NCBI RefSeq assembly: GCF_031127875.1
Contig: NZ_JARXIA010000032.1
Span: forward strand, 1 to 45,845
Direction: 5' to 3'
Length of the DNA: 45,845 bases
From: Pelagicoccus sp. SDUM812005
GTDB taxonomy: Bacteria; Verrucomicrobiota; Verrucomicrobiia; Opitutales; Opitutaceae
The notes below the pieces were generated by a model. That model saw nothing but the letters and a program-made list of their open reading frames with translations, was not told the DNA's origin and did not search any database. Below are positions 1 through 8,071 of the stretch, one piece after another. How positions within the stretch are numbered: the first letter of the stretch is position 1; each line of letters starts with the position of its first letter. Both the position numbers and the translations under genes were made by a program.

Positions 1-30
1 GAGTGGTGAATTGGTTGGATCTTGCACTGC

Positions 31-90
31 GGCGCGTCGCAAGCGACGGCCCTACGAGGAGGGACGCCTTCGTTATGGCGAAGGGGCTTC
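31..90. repeat. Two short inverted repeats with T-rich flank
   Basis: A 6-base inverted repeat (CGTCGC at 35-40, GCGACG at 43-48) is followed by a second one (CCTTCG at 67-72, CGAAGG at 79-84, loop TTATGG). The stretch from about 95 to 125 is rich in T on the plus strand. This could be the terminator of a plus-strand gene that ends left of the window, or a dispersed palindromic repeat. No second copy is visible in the window, so neither reading can be settled. Confidence 0.25.
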
Positions 91-142
91 GTCGGTTTGG
101 TTTTTGTGTGCTTTTTCGTTTTTGGGAAACTGGTGATCGTTG

Positions 143-991
143 CTACTTGCCGTTGACGCGTTTGCGGTAGGCGGAGGGGGATTCGCCCATGACTTGGGTG
201 AAGGCTTTGGAGAAGTGGAAGACGTCGCAGAAGCCGTGCTCGTCGGCGAGGTCCTTGAAGGAGCGGGAACTTTGGTAGATCATGGCGCAGGCGTGCTCGA
301 TGCGGCGCCGCTTTTGGAAGGCGCCGGGGGATTCGCCGACGTGCTTGGCGAAGAGCTTGCGGAAGTTTTCGTAGCTGAGGCCGACTCGCTGGGCGGCCTC
401 CTGGGGACTGAGCCAGCCGTGGGCGCTGGGCTCGGCGAGCAGGTGCATGCTTTCGCCGAGCCAGGCTTCGCGGGGGGAGCGTTGGGCCTCGGCTTGGGTG
501 GCGGCCATGTCGGTGATAAGGCTGCTGAAGCGTCCGAGGGTGCGGGCCGCTTCGGCTTCGCTACGGGGGGCGTCGCCCCAGAATATTTCTTCGAGGCGGT
601 GCTGCCAGTGGGCGACGGGGCCGAGTCGCCAGAGGGGATTGTCGGGGGAGAGGATGCCGGCTTCTTGCAGCAGCTCGAACTGGGGTCCGTGGAATACGGT
701 GTAGATTTGCTCCCAGCGGCCGCCGGGAAGGGGGCCGTAGGCATGGGCGAGATCGGGGAACACCAGAATCGCGTCGCCGGCCTGGAAGGCGAGATCCTGC
801 CCGTGGGCGTCGCGGTACCGTCCTTTTCCAGATCGTATAAAGATCAGCGCGTAGCTGCCCAGGACGCGCATGGACTTGGGGTTGATGCCGCGGGTGTCCT
901 GCAGGGCTCCGACCAGGGATAAAGTGCCGATCTCGCTGCGTATGGGGGCTTTGAGCCAAGAACCGAGGCGGAAGGATGACTGAGCGGGCAT
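143..991 (-). CDS. AraC-family transcriptional regulator
   Basis: A 282-residue regulator. The N-terminal part (about residues 40-140) is a cupin-like sensing domain of the AraC type, with a run resembling the usual AQAGDAILVFPDLAH strand near residues 69-82. The C-terminal 100 residues hold two helix-turn-helix motifs: SPQEAAQRVGLSYENFRKLF is the first, and the second ends in GFCDVFHFSKAFTQVMGESP, the classic AraC signature. The ATG at 989-991 is the natural start. The gene diverges from the dioxygenase gene at 1090 with 98 bases between, so it is a likely regulator of that cluster (inference). The ligand is unknown; sugar-related effectors are common in this family. Confidence 0.9.
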   Translation of the reverse strand: MPAQSSFRLGSWLKAPIRSEIGTLSLVGALQDTRGINPKSMRVLGSYALIFIRSGKGRYRDAHGQDLAFQAGDAILVFPDLAHAYGPLPGGRWEQIYTVFHGPQFELLQEAGILSPDNPLWRLGPVAHWQHRLEEIFWGDAPRSEAEAARTLGRFSSLITDMAATQAEAQRSPREAWLGESMHLLAEPSAHGWLSPQEAAQRVGLSYENFRKLFAKHVGESPGAFQKRRRIEHACAMIYQSSRSFKDLADEHGFCDVFHFSKAFTQVMGESPSAYRKRVNGK

Positions 992-1089
992 ATTCCCAAA
1001 ATCTACATGTGAATTCCCATTACAACCATTTTCGAAGAGCTCTTTTTCAGGTATGCTGGGGGTCGGTATTAACCCCCTTTCTAGCGCCT
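992..1089. promoter_or_regulatory. Divergent intergenic region with palindrome and leader hairpin
   Basis: This 98-base gap separates the AraC gene from the dioxygenase gene. It holds a perfect 10-base palindrome (AAGAGCTCTT, 1035-1044) and a 6-base stem (GGGGGT 1058-1063, ACCCCC 1072-1077, loop of 8) followed by TTT, ending 12 bases before the ATG at 1090. The palindrome is a candidate operator and the hairpin a candidate leader attenuator. No clear Shine-Dalgarno sequence precedes 1090. Confidence 0.3.
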
Positions 1090-2013
1090 ATGAAAACGAC
1101 TTACCCAATTCCGCCGCTGACCTCTTATGGCCACAAGCTCGACATGGACGAGGACAAGGTCGGCTTGTTGAAAGACTCTTCCGACGCTGCCGAAGATTTT
1201 CCGGAGCTCCGGCGTCGGCTGGCGGAGGATGGGTACTTGTACATGAAGGGTTATCTGGATCGCGACAAGGTCCGGAAGGCCCGCTCCTCGATCACTTCCC
1301 AGCTGGCGGCGGACGGCATTCTGGATCCGGCCTATCCGCAGGAGGAGGCTCGCTGCAAGCCGGGCGAGGGGCTGTGCTTCATGCCGCAGGCGGCGCGGGA
1401 AAGCGAGAGCGTGCAGGAGCTGCTTTATTCGGGTAGGCTGACGGAGTTCTATCGCCAGCTCTACGACGAGCCGATCCGGCACTACGACTTCACTTGGCTG
1501 CGGGCGATGCGTCCCGGCAAGGGCACCAATCCGCACTGCGACTTGCCCTACATGGGGCGGGGCACGCACCAGCACCTGACCTGCTGGCTGCCGTATGGAG
1601 ATATCTCATACGAGTTGGGTGGCCTGATGATCTTGGAGGGCTCGCACAAGCGCATGGACATGCTGGAGCGCTACGTCTACCGCGACGTGGACAGCTATTG
1701 CGAAAACAAGCCGGAGCAGAAGAAGCGAGCGGAGGATGGTGGCTGGACCTTTACGGGTACCTTGTCGAAGAATCCGCCAGCGGTGCGTAACAGCTTTGGC
1801 GGGCGTTGGCTGACCACCGAGTTCGAGGCAGGCGACTTCCTGACCTTCGGCATGTTTTTGGTGCACGCGTCCGTCGACAACATGACGGAGAATACGCTGC
1901 GCATCTCCAGCGACAGCCGCTACCAGCGAGCGAGCGAGCCCATCGACGAGCGCTGGGTCGGCGTGAACCCTCCCGGGCACGGCAAGGCTGCGAAGCTCGG
2001 ACGTATTTGCTAA
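1090..2013 (+). CDS. PhyH-family Fe(II)/2-oxoglutarate dioxygenase
   Basis: A 307-residue phytanoyl-CoA dioxygenase-like enzyme. Family knowledge: these are double-stranded beta-helix oxygenases that hydroxylate a substrate while decarboxylating 2-oxoglutarate. The iron triad is visible as H149-x-D151 (NPHCDLPY) and H259 (FLVHASVDN), with R271 (LRISSDSRY) as the probable 2-oxoglutarate arginine. An in-frame upstream start at 976 would overlap the divergent AraC gene, so I chose ATG 1090. The protein is cytosolic, with no signal peptide. It leads a six-gene cluster and is followed 47 bases later by a ferritin-like protein. The substrate is unknown; the neighbours (amidohydrolase, two sugar-type oxidoreductases, secreted propeller) suggest a small sugar-derived or amide compound. 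Confidence 0.85.
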   Translation: MKTTYPIPPLTSYGHKLDMDEDKVGLLKDSSDAAEDFPELRRRLAEDGYLYMKGYLDRDKVRKARSSITSQLAADGILDPAYPQEEARCKPGEGLCFMPQAARESESVQELLYSGRLTEFYRQLYDEPIRHYDFTWLRAMRPGKGTNPHCDLPYMGRGTHQHLTCWLPYGDISYELGGLMILEGSHKRMDMLERYVYRDVDSYCENKPEQKKRAEDGGWTFTGTLSKNPPAVRNSFGGRWLTTEFEAGDFLTFGMFLVHASVDNMTENTLRISSDSRYQRASEPIDERWVGVNPPGHGKAAKLGRIC

Positions 2014-2060
2014 ATCACTACACCCCCCGATCCAGAAAGAACGTTTCCCCAAAAAAAACT

Positions 2061-3383
2061 ATGGTTTCTTCCAACGCAAAGGTATCGAGCTCGCGTCCCC
2101 TGGGCGGTCGCATGGCAGCAGTTAAGGACATGGCAGGCTACCTGCGGGCTCTCTTCGAAGTGGAGCGCGAGTTCGTTTGCTGCGCGACCACCTTGATCTA
2201 TCGAGTCGGGGACATCGAATTGAAGTACGCGCTTTGCCAGCACGTCTGGGAAGCGGCGGGGCATGCCCGCTTCATCCGCGAGCGCGGACGGGAGTTGAGC
2301 GGCTTCGGCAAGGGCGAGCAAGTGCGGACGGAGATTCGCCAGCTTTTCGACGAGGCCATCAGCCCGGAGGACGCCCTGCAGGCGGTGGCGGGTTTTTATC
2401 GCGTCTTTAAGCCGGCGCTTTTGGCGGCCTACGAGAGCTACCTGGAAGAGACCAACCATTTGGCGGACTGGCCTTCCAGCAAGCTGGTGGAGGAGTTTAT
2501 CCAGGACGAGAAACGGCATGCCCAGGAAATCGAACCGTATCTGGCAGGAGTAGAGTCCGCGGCGTGGGAGAAGCGCCTGACGGCTTGCCTGCAGGCGGTG
2601 GGCGGTTGGCTGATGAAGGAGCCGGGGCTGCCTTTGCCGGAGGACTTCGTTTGGAGCGTTTCCGAAAAGCCCTACCGCCACCCGGCGACCTGCAATCGCG
2701 GCTCGTATCCCGTTTGCTCGAGCGTTTTCGGCAACGACCCGCAGGCGGACCCGATCGTGCGGGACTGGCTGGAGGATCCGCAGACGGACGCGCGGGTAGT
2801 ACGCCTCATGGTTTACGTTTGGCTGATGATGGAGCTCGACGCGGTCGACTACTTGGCAACGGTTTTCTACGATACGCGGGACGCTCCCTTCGACCTGCAT
2901 TTCGACCTGGCCCGCCACCTTTGGGACGAGTCGCGGCACAGCCAGTTCGGCTATCGCCAGCTGCCCAAGCTGGGGGTCGACCTGACGAAGCTGGAGCATT
3001 CCTTGGACCTGTACAACATTCTCGTGCAAATGACGCCTGCGGAACGCTACGCCATGATGACCATGGAATTCGAGGCGGGTAGCTTTCCCACCAAGGCCAA
3101 GGTCATGGACCGGGTCCGCGAGCTGAACGACTTCGAGGCGGATACGCTTTTGGCCTTCGATCGAAACGACGAGCAAGGGCACGTGCGCTACGGCCATCGC
3201 TGGTTGCCAGAGATCATGAAGCTGTTCGGCGAAACCCGTCCGGTTGCGGAATTTGTAGCGGCGACGCGGATACGTTTCGAAGCGCTTGCCGAGGAGTTCG
3301 GCGGAAAGACGCCGCATAGCTTGAGTCCGGAAGAGCGGGTAACCGGTTCGGACCTATTGGCCTTGGCCAGCAAGCAGTCTTAA
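2061..3383 (+). CDS. Protein with two ferritin-like diiron domains
   Basis: A 440-residue protein made of two helical ferritin-like halves, each with plausible diiron ligands. The first half has E35/E37, E64-x3-H68, E129/E130 and E150-x2-H153 (DEKRH). The second half has E259, E290-x2-H293 (DESRH), E336/E338 and E371-x2-H374 (DEQGH). Ferritin-like enzymes bind two irons or Mn/Fe and oxidise substrates or metals, and some act in catabolic hydroxylation. I do not recognise the exact family; DUF455-type proteins are a possible relative. ATG 2061 was chosen because upstream in-frame codons lie inside the preceding gene. It follows the dioxygenase by 47 bases and precedes the creatininase-like gene by 23, so it is probably co-transcribed. 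The repeat suggests internal duplication, but the halves have diverged and a linker of about 90 residues (165-250) with several Pro/Cys separates them. Confidence 0.7.
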   Translation: MVSSNAKVSSSRPLGGRMAAVKDMAGYLRALFEVEREFVCCATTLIYRVGDIELKYALCQHVWEAAGHARFIRERGRELSGFGKGEQVRTEIRQLFDEAISPEDALQAVAGFYRVFKPALLAAYESYLEETNHLADWPSSKLVEEFIQDEKRHAQEIEPYLAGVESAAWEKRLTACLQAVGGWLMKEPGLPLPEDFVWSVSEKPYRHPATCNRGSYPVCSSVFGNDPQADPIVRDWLEDPQTDARVVRLMVYVWLMMELDAVDYLATVFYDTRDAPFDLHFDLARHLWDESRHSQFGYRQLPKLGVDLTKLEHSLDLYNILVQMTPAERYAMMTMEFEAGSFPTKAKVMDRVRELNDFEADTLLAFDRNDEQGHVRYGHRWLPEIMKLFGETRPVAEFVAATRIRFEALAEEFGGKTPHSLSPEERVTGSDLLALASKQS

Positions 3384-3406
3384 CGCTCGACCCCACCCAT
3401 TGTTTT

Positions 3407-4141
3407 ATGTGCGCTGCTTATTCTGACTCGTCGCCTTCGGCGGCCGTAACTTGGGGTCGCTACAGCGATATGAGGCCCTGCGAAATTGACGCTGTCCTAG
3501 CTCGAAGCCCGATAGCCTACGTGCCGTGGGGAGCTTTGGAGTGGCACAGCGCCCATGCCCCGATCGGCCTGGATTCGACCAAGGCGGAGGGAATTTGTTG
3601 GGAGTTGGCCAAGCGGACGGGCGGCGTCGTTCTTCCCGCCATACCGCTGGCTGCGAACACGATCAAGCCCTTCAAGGGCTTTCCGCACTCCATCGATATT
3701 TCGGCCGGGCTGATCACGAACTTGGCGGAGGAGATTTGCCTGCAGTTGGCGGAGGAAGGCTTTACGCTGGTGGTCCTTTTTACGGGCCACTATCCGCCGG
3801 AACAAATCGACGCCTTGGAAGCGGGAGCGGCACGGGCTCGGGCCCAGGCGGCCGGCACGGCGTTCAAGGTGTGCGCGGACAACCATTTTCTGGAGGGCGG
3901 AGACTTTTCGGCCGACCATGCCGGCGCCTACGAAACTTCCTACCAGATGTATTTCCAGCCCGGCAGCGTGAAGGTGTCGGACTTGCCGGAGCGAGCCTTG
4001 ACGCTCGACGAAGACGGGATAACGGGCGAGGACCCGCGGGAGGCGAGCGAGGAGCGGGGAGCGAAGCAGCTCGAGATTTTATTGCAGAATGCCGTGCCGG
4101 CGATCGCCGTCTGGTCGAAGGAGATAAACGCAAAACGATGA
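3407..4141 (+). CDS. Creatininase-family amidohydrolase
   Basis: A 244-residue member of the creatininase/MftE family. These are binuclear metal enzymes that cleave cyclic or peptide amides. The signature is clear: E45-x-H47 in GALEWHSAHAPIGLDS, with D56 as the next ligand, H128 in FTGHYPPEQ and E175 in HAGAYETS. The usual NGHGGN loop is replaced by TGHYPPE, so substrate handling may differ from creatininase. The stop overlaps the start of the next gene (ATGA at 4138-4141), which supports translational coupling. The compound hydrolysed is unknown; the adjacent aldo/keto reductase could act on its product. Confidence 0.85.
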   Translation: MCAAYSDSSPSAAVTWGRYSDMRPCEIDAVLARSPIAYVPWGALEWHSAHAPIGLDSTKAEGICWELAKRTGGVVLPAIPLAANTIKPFKGFPHSIDISAGLITNLAEEICLQLAEEGFTLVVLFTGHYPPEQIDALEAGAARARAQAAGTAFKVCADNHFLEGGDFSADHAGAYETSYQMYFQPGSVKVSDLPERALTLDEDGITGEDPREASEERGAKQLEILLQNAVPAIAVWSKEINAKR

Positions 4142-5100
4142 ATACGAGAAGACTGGGAAGAACGGAGCTGCAGGTCAGCGAAGTAGGATTGGGGACTTGG
4201 GCGCTTGGCAGCTCGGTCTACGGAGAGGTGGAGCAGGCTGCGGCACAGTCCTTGATCCAAGGCTCGATCGACCGAGGTATCAACTTCTTCGATACGGCGC
4301 CGCTTTACGGGTCGAAGACGGAAGACGGAGTGGCGGAGACGGTGCTCGGCGCCGCTCTTGGATCGCGTCGCGGGGAGGTCGTCATTTCCACGAAGTTTGG
4401 CCGCACGGCCACGGACGTGATGCCGGGCCGCTTCACGGCGAAGGAAGCCCGGCTATCCTGCGAGGCCAGCCTGCGCCGACTCGGCACGGAGTGGATCGAC
4501 CTGCTGTTTTTCCATTCGCCATTCGGGCCTTCGGAGATCGACGACGGCGTTTGGGAGGAGCTCGGCAAGCTGAAGGAGGAGGGCAAGCTGCGCTCGCTGG
4601 GCCACTCGGTCTCGATGTACGAGGACACCTGCGAGATGTCGGCCGACTGGATGCGGGATCGCAAGATCGACGCGATCCAGGTGGTGCTCAGCCCTTTCAA
4701 TCGCGAGACGCGGCCCTTGATCGAGGTGGCCCGGCGGCTCGACTGCGGAGTGGTGGCGCGCGAGTGCATGGCGAACGGATTTCTGAGCGGCACCATCCAG
4801 CGCGACACGGTTTTCCCGGCGGGCAGCTTGAACGCTCGCTACTCGCGGGAGGAAATTGCCCAGCGGGTCGACTACGCGGAAGCCCTGAAGGAGGCCTTGC
4901 TGGGAGGCGAGGTGAAGACCTTGCCCGAGGCGACTTACCGTTGGGTCTTGGACCAGCCTGGGGTGTCGCTGGCGCTTTCCGGGGCGAAGTCGCTGGCGGA
5001 GCTGGAAGACTCGATCCGAGCGAGCCAATTGGAGCCGTTTGCGGCGGCCACCTTGGAACGCTGCGAGGAGCTGCACGCCCAGGACTTTTGTCCCGCCTAG
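4138..5100 (+). CDS. Aldo/keto reductase
   Basis: A 320-residue NAD(P)-dependent aldo/keto reductase with a (beta/alpha)8 fold. The catalytic tetrad is visible: D52 and Y57 (FFDTAPLYG), K86 (STKFG) and H126 (FFHSPFG). The start ATG overlaps the stop of the creatininase-like gene, so the two are likely translated together. The substrate is probably a carbonyl or sugar lactone/aldehyde produced in the same pathway (inference). A gap of 169 bases with no gene follows before the Gfo/Idh/MocA gene. Confidence 0.9.
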   Translation: MNTRRLGRTELQVSEVGLGTWALGSSVYGEVEQAAAQSLIQGSIDRGINFFDTAPLYGSKTEDGVAETVLGAALGSRRGEVVISTKFGRTATDVMPGRFTAKEARLSCEASLRRLGTEWIDLLFFHSPFGPSEIDDGVWEELGKLKEEGKLRSLGHSVSMYEDTCEMSADWMRDRKIDAIQVVLSPFNRETRPLIEVARRLDCGVVARECMANGFLSGTIQRDTVFPAGSLNARYSREEIAQRVDYAEALKEALLGGEVKTLPEATYRWVLDQPGVSLALSGAKSLAELEDSIRASQLEPFAAATLERCEELHAQDFCPA

Positions 5101-5269
5101 GAAGGGCGTTTAGGGAGGAGCGGGGGAATCCGCTTTACTGGAAAAACAACTTTTCCATGACCGGCCGCGCTGGATCGGCTAGCTTGTGCGTTATCGGCCC
5201 GTTCTGCGCCAGTCGCAGGGGCCGCACTCCTTCTTACTACGAGAGCCGTTTCGGCTCGTTTTCCAGCGG

Positions 5270-6568
5270 ATGACCAACAGCAAAACCTCCCCCTTTTCCC
5301 AACGCCCGCACGCGCCAGTTCGTGTAGGGCTGGTCGGCGTGACCGGCTACGGCTCCGCCTACTTCGAAGCCTTGACGCGACTGGTAGATCTCGGGCGGGT
5401 GGCCTGGGGCGCGGTCACCATCATCAACCCGAAGGACACCGTCGAGCAGATCGCCTTCTTCCAGGAACGCAACGTCCCGATTTTCGGGGACTACTTGGAA
5501 ATGCTGGAAGAGGGCCAGGAGCTGATCGACTGGGTTTGCATCCCGACGGGCATCGGCTGGCACACGCAAATGGTAGTGGAGAGCCTGGCTCGCGGCTACC
5601 AGGTAACGGTGGAGAAGCCCTTGGCTCCCACCTTGCAGGACGTGGCAACCATCCAGGCGGCGGAAAAGCGCAGCGGCATCGGAATCAGCGTGGGGTTCCA
5701 GTACGCCTACCAGCAGGAAACCTGGGACATCAAGGAACGCTTGCTATCCGGCGAGATTGGCAAGGTGGAACGCATCGATTGCCTGGCGCTTTGGCCCCGC
5801 ATGCGCAGCTACTACGCCCGCAACAAATGGAGCGGGCGCCTGCACGACGGTCGCAGCTGGATCTTGGATTCGCCGCTGCACAATGCGCTTTGCCACCTCA
5901 TCAACCTGATCCTCTTCTGGTCCGGCAAGGAGCGCGGCAAGGAGGCGGATATCGTGCGCTTGCAGGCCGAGGCCTACCGCTCCAAGCCGATCGAGAGCTA
6001 CGATACGGTGCGCAGCGTCGCGACGATGGACTCGGGGATCGAAGCCGCAGTGGTGCTCAGCCACAGCACTTGCCAGCGCTACGATCCGGAGATCCGGATA
6101 CGAGGGGAGAAAGGGGAAATCTTTTGGCGCTTCATCGGCGATTACGAGGTGGAGGTCGATGGGGTTCGCCGCAGCTATCCGAAGCTGGATCAGATCTCCG
6201 TACGGGACCATATGTTCGACAACGTCCTGGATCGCATCGAGGGCAAGTCCGCTCGGATTTGCACCAGCGACCTGGCGAGGGGCACCGTTAAGTGGGTCAA
6301 CACGGTGCACGATACAGCGGAAATCCAGGAGATCCCGCCAGCCTACCGGAAGGCCGTTTGCGACGAAGCGGGCGAGGTCGTGGATACGGTGTGCGACTTG
6401 GAATACTTTGCCCTGCGTTCCTTCTACGAAAGGAAGAGTTTCCAGGAGCTCGGGGCGCCTTGGGCGGTCGAACCGAGCGTGGCCGACACGTCCGACTACG
6501 AGGCTTTTCTCGGGCGGTTCTGCGCCGACGCCCAGCGCGGGAAGGCCGCCCGCAAGCTCGCGAAATAG
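5270..6568 (+). CDS. Gfo/Idh/MocA-family oxidoreductase
   Basis: A 432-residue NAD(P)-dependent sugar or cyclitol dehydrogenase. The N-terminal Rossmann fold carries VGLVGVTGYGSAY (residues 18-31) and the family motif VEKPLAPT with E115-K116-P117. The C-terminal half is the alpha/beta substrate-binding domain. ATG 5270 was chosen because the in-frame start 28 codons earlier adds a non-conserved Arg-rich tail. There is no Tat signal, so it is cytosolic, unlike the paralogue at 44129. It follows the aldo/keto reductase on the same strand and is followed 41 bases later by a secreted propeller. The substrate is not readable. Confidence 0.88.
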   Translation: MTNSKTSPFSQRPHAPVRVGLVGVTGYGSAYFEALTRLVDLGRVAWGAVTIINPKDTVEQIAFFQERNVPIFGDYLEMLEEGQELIDWVCIPTGIGWHTQMVVESLARGYQVTVEKPLAPTLQDVATIQAAEKRSGIGISVGFQYAYQQETWDIKERLLSGEIGKVERIDCLALWPRMRSYYARNKWSGRLHDGRSWILDSPLHNALCHLINLILFWSGKERGKEADIVRLQAEAYRSKPIESYDTVRSVATMDSGIEAAVVLSHSTCQRYDPEIRIRGEKGEIFWRFIGDYEVEVDGVRRSYPKLDQISVRDHMFDNVLDRIEGKSARICTSDLARGTVKWVNTVHDTAEIQEIPPAYRKAVCDEAGEVVDTVCDLEYFALRSFYERKSFQELGAPWAVEPSVADTSDYEAFLGRFCADAQRGKAARKLAK

Positions 6569-6609
6569 CACGCAGCGCCAATTGGTGGAAGGACCGGGGC
6601 CAGGAGACT

Positions 6610-7911
6610 ATGAAAAGTATCGCAATGATCATTCTGGGGCTGGGGATGGCCCTTTCAGTCGCAGCCCGGGAGGGGACCTTGCTTTCGGATCAGGGATCGG
6701 GACGGGCTACCGCCTATCTGGAGTCGCCGAAGATCGTGACCTTCGAGGGCAAGACGCATGTGGCGTGGCTCGACTCCAGCGAGGAGGGCTTCCGTGTCTG
6801 TATCCGAAGTTTGGATCGGGAAAGCGGCATTTGGTCGGAGCGCTATACGATCGGAGAAGCCGAGGATAACCACGGCGGTCCGGCCCTGACGGTGGACGCC
6901 GAAGGCTATTTGCATGTCATTTACTACGCCCACCACCATCCGGTTCGCTATCGCAAGTCAGTGCGGCCCAATGACGCGTCGCAGTGGAGCGAATACATTC
7001 CTTTCGGCCGGGATCTGACCTATCCCGCCTTGCTCTGCGCTCCCGACGGAACGTTGGTGCTAGCGGCCCGGCGCAGCTACGAGGACAAGCCTTGGGAATT
7101 GGAGATGTGGCGCAAGGAACCTGACGGAGACTGGGAACGGCAAGGCGCGGTGCTGCGGTCGCGGCATGGGATCTACGCTCAGTTCGCCGCCTCCTTGGCA
7201 TGGGGGGCGGATCGTCGAACCCTGCACCTTGCGACCCGTATTTACGAGTTGCCGGAAGACGAGCTGGAGCAACCCTTGACGACTGTCGGGTATTTGAAAA
7301 GCGAGGACGGCGGGCGTAGCTGGTCGCGCTCGGACGGAGCTCCGGTTTCCCTGCCGGCGACAGCGGAGACGCTGGACGTCATCGCGAGCGGTCGCGGCCG
7401 CGAGGGGCGCATCCTGAACGCAGGCTCCTTGGCGATCGGCCCCGACGGGCTTCCCTACGTGCCTTACAGCGTACGAACCGAGGACAGCAGCCAAGCGTAT
7501 TTGGCTCGTCCCTACGGAAACGGAAAGTGGCGCCACCGCCACCTCAATCCCTACCTGCCAGAGGAAGTGCGGGACTGGGCCCTGTTCATGCATGGCGGCG
7601 TTGCGTTCGGCGAGGCCGGGCAACCCGTGGTCACGGCGGTCGCCATGCAGGTGGAGCCCTTGGCGCCGGACTGGGGGGATCCCAGTTCCGAAGCGGTTTG
7701 CTTTCGCTCGGAAGACGGCGGGGAGAGCTTTGCAGGAAATCTATTGGGTCGCATCGACCCCGAGACTCCGAGCTGGATGCCGAATATGGAACGGCCTACC
7801 GGCTTCAACGAAATGGGAGCGTATCCAAGTTTCGTTTACACGGTAGGGGCTCGAGGCGACAGCTTAAGCGACCGCCTCAGCAACGAGGTGTGGTGGGTTC
7901 CGACAGAGTAG
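6610..7911 (+). CDS. Secreted BNR_4-type beta-propeller, possible polysaccharide lyase
   Basis: A 433-residue secreted protein with signal peptide (KSIAMIILGLGMALSVAA, cut near residue 19-20). The start is fixed by CAGGAGA at 6601-6607 just before ATG 6610. The body is a BNR_4-like propeller with the run DNHGGPALTVDAEGYLHV (86-103) followed by YYAHHHPVRYRKS. BNR_4 relatives include seven-bladed lyases of families PL24/PL25 that cut ulvan. H88 and H108 are 20 residues apart, as I recall for the catalytic histidine pair of a PL25 enzyme, so a lyase role is plausible but unproven. It could instead be a non-catalytic glycan-binding propeller. It is the last gene of the cluster starting at 1090. 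Confidence 0.7.
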   Translation: MKSIAMIILGLGMALSVAAREGTLLSDQGSGRATAYLESPKIVTFEGKTHVAWLDSSEEGFRVCIRSLDRESGIWSERYTIGEAEDNHGGPALTVDAEGYLHVIYYAHHHPVRYRKSVRPNDASQWSEYIPFGRDLTYPALLCAPDGTLVLAARRSYEDKPWELEMWRKEPDGDWERQGAVLRSRHGIYAQFAASLAWGADRRTLHLATRIYELPEDELEQPLTTVGYLKSEDGGRSWSRSDGAPVSLPATAETLDVIASGRGREGRILNAGSLAIGPDGLPYVPYSVRTEDSSQAYLARPYGNGKWRHRHLNPYLPEEVRDWALFMHGGVAFGEAGQPVVTAVAMQVEPLAPDWGDPSSEAVCFRSEDGGESFAGNLLGRIDPETPSWMPNMERPTGFNEMGAYPSFVYTVGARGDSLSDRLSNEVWWVPTE

Positions 7912-8071
7912 CGGACGCCCAGGGCTTAGAATCGATCCCTTCGATGGGAATTCGATGGGAGAGGAAGGGCTAGGCGGGGGTCGTTTCGTTAGTCGTACTG
8001 TGTGATGAGGGAAACGCGGCGTGCCCGGCGGTCCCGCCCTACCATTTGCGAATGATCAGACGAAAAATGCT
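7912..8071. other. Convergent intergenic gap
   Basis: This 160-base gap lies between the convergent propeller gene and the M28 peptidase gene. TTCGATGGGA occurs twice in tandem near 7936-7957, and TCCC/GGGA could pair weakly. I see no strong terminator and no gene. Confidence 0.3.

Noticed and set aside
2010-3317. Long open frame opposite the ferritin-like gene
   Set aside because: The translation shows no family motif and is Arg/Val/Leu-biased, while the plus-strand protein has ordered diiron motifs.
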